Of a stretch of DNA of 64,000 nt, positions 62,725 through 64,000 are shown in pieces (position 1 is the first letter of the stretch; every line of letters starts with the position of its first letter). Location of the stretch: assembly GCA_002989075.1 (NCBI GenBank), contig PSQN01000002.1:1701245-1765244 (forward strand), in the 5' to 3' direction. The stretch is from Arthonia radiata. Its lineage: Eukaryota > Ascomycota > Arthoniomycetes > Arthoniales > Arthoniaceae. The notes under the pieces were generated by a model. It made no database searches. It was not told the DNA's origin and saw only the letters and a program-made list of their open reading frames with translations. Made by a program: the position numbers and the translations under genes.

Positions 62725-64000
62725 ACTAGTCGATTGTTGTGAAAGACTGACGGTGCGTATCGTAGATTTGACGAGGAGTACGGAATATGCTGGTAAGGGC
62801 TGTAGTAAAAGGCTTGATGTAATTAGACGGAATTCTGGAGAATGCTCTGGATGCATCCTGAGCAGCGCGATGCGGCGTATTAATGCCTTCAGTAATCAGA
62901 GTTGTACCCTGCGGTCTGGTCAATTCGAGAACGCGGTCTTGGCGCTGTGTTGCCTACATTAATGCAAGAGGACGCTCAGCACAGGCCCTCCTGTTTCAAT
63001 ACGCCTTGCTCCTGCCCCAATAAGCAAAGTGCATACGGGCATTTGGACGACGGAGTCTCAATGGTGTCTCATGATGATAACGTTTCCCCGATCTATTGAA
63101 AAGACAGGTTGGCTAAAGTTGACGTCGCTCCCCCAACTTCGTCGTGCATGGATGCTTGCATAGCTCCATCTGTTTGGTGTCAAGAATGCAGAAATAGAAC
63201 TAGATACAAAGGTTTGCCGCGTTTGAAAAGGTCTTCCTCGACATCAACGATAAACAAAGCAAAATGCATGAGAACAGCAAAAAAGACTCCCTCACCATTC
63301 GAACCGCGCCCTTCAGGTTACTTGGTTCGTCCGAATGAGGTACAGAGAACCCTCGCGGGTTTAATCTACTTGCCAAGACAAGCCGCCATCTTTCATAACT
63401 ACACCACAATGGAGTTACAAGATGACTGATCTGCGGGGCAGATCTGATAACTTACACCAGTTGGCTGGTGGTTACTTAGAAGCTGTTCCTGCTGATACAA
63501 AATATAAGCATTCAAAATCTGATAGCACCAAACAGGCTGCTCTTGCACAGCAGATCTTCATTCTACAACAGCTTCTCTGCCTCAGTTCTTCATATGTGCC
63601 TCAAGAGTTCATTCAGAGCAAGCCGCACTGCTGACATTATGGCGCTCTCTATATGTTCCGAGTATCGAAGAATTGCACCTGGTCCTGTGCTGCTCAGGCG
63701 GAGCGGATAGCGCACGGCATATACGAGGATAAAGGCACCAATGCCCACTGATAGATCGGCTGCTTGCTTTCTACGTATTGTATTGCTGTGCTAGTCCGTT
63801 TTGAGAAACAATATGCTCACGCAGCCAGACGGCGATTTTTGACTTCTCAGACCTCAGATCTTATCCAGAATGGGTTTATTCGCATGCGCTTTTCGTCACG
63901 AGTAATAACCAGCCGTGACTCGACTACCACCATCTGACTCACATCCTGTACAGTGTTTAGAGAGACGGCAGTCTCTGACGCTCAGACTTTCATAAAAGCG
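62725..64000. other. Intergenic or unannotated right end
   Basis: Only short ORFs on both strands (for example 63109-63429), somewhat AT-richer toward 63100-63650. No domain, splice structure or repeat could be supported. Confidence 0.4.

Noticed and set aside
1-64000. CRISPR arrays, bacterial operons, Shine-Dalgarno sites
   Set aside because: Intron-containing eukaryotic genes throughout; no regularly spaced repeats were seen.

Overview
This 64 kb window is nuclear DNA of a filamentous ascomycete. The genes are eukaryotic, with short (about 47-90 bp) GT-AG introns and CTAAC/CTGAC-like branch sites. The genes point the same way: RVS161, AOS1, PBN1, RAD7, RIM1 and mitochondrial TrpRS orthologues, a fungal rhodopsin-type 7TM protein, a rhamnogalacturonase and fungal kinase-like and nuclease-like genes. 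A Dothideomycete (Capnodiales/Mycosphaerellales-like) source is my inference. No complete transposon, tRNA, rRNA or CRISPR array is visible.

Layout. 0-9.5 kb: accessory metabolism, with a multi-exon cytochrome P450, a 7TM rhodopsin-like protein, an FAD/BBE-type oxidase and a nitrilase. 9.9-13.6 kb: housekeeping genes RVS161 (BAR protein), mitochondrial tryptophanyl-tRNA synthetase and a SARAF-like ER protein. 14-18 kb: a fungal PD-(D/E)XK-like gene containing a tandemly doubled intron, and a kinase-like gene that appears frameshifted. 18.5-33.9 kb: a GPI-anchored-type surface protein, AOS1 (SUMO E1 subunit), a protein with a split discoidin/DOC-like domain, a J-domain protein, hypotheticals, PBN1 and a small-molecule methyltransferase. 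34.2-39.9 kb: one large gene joining a zinc motif, a P-loop GTPase-like module, a RING-like motif, a patatin phospholipase and tandem ubiquitin-interacting motifs (UIMs). 40.8-43.1 kb: mitochondrial SSB (RIM1) and a zinc alcohol dehydrogenase.

43.9-55.3 kb is the most unusual region. It is a head-to-tail array of twelve related small genes, all on the + strand and about 1 kb apart. Each has an LPxELLPxIIxHAL-type motif, most have a central CK(F/H/Y)-type motif, and most end in a CxxC motif. Some copies are intact and others are frameshifted or stop-containing. The array is interrupted by an AT-rich segment that looks like a mutated element. 55.6-61.2 kb: RAD7, a hypothetical gene and a secreted rhamnogalacturonase. 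The last 3 kb holds only a possible small secreted protein.

The best candidates for an undescribed system are the twelve-member array and the GTPase-patatin-UIM protein, whose layout resembles that of an innate-immunity-type sensor joined to a lipase effector. Many exon boundaries are read by eye. Where frames do not join cleanly, this is stated.
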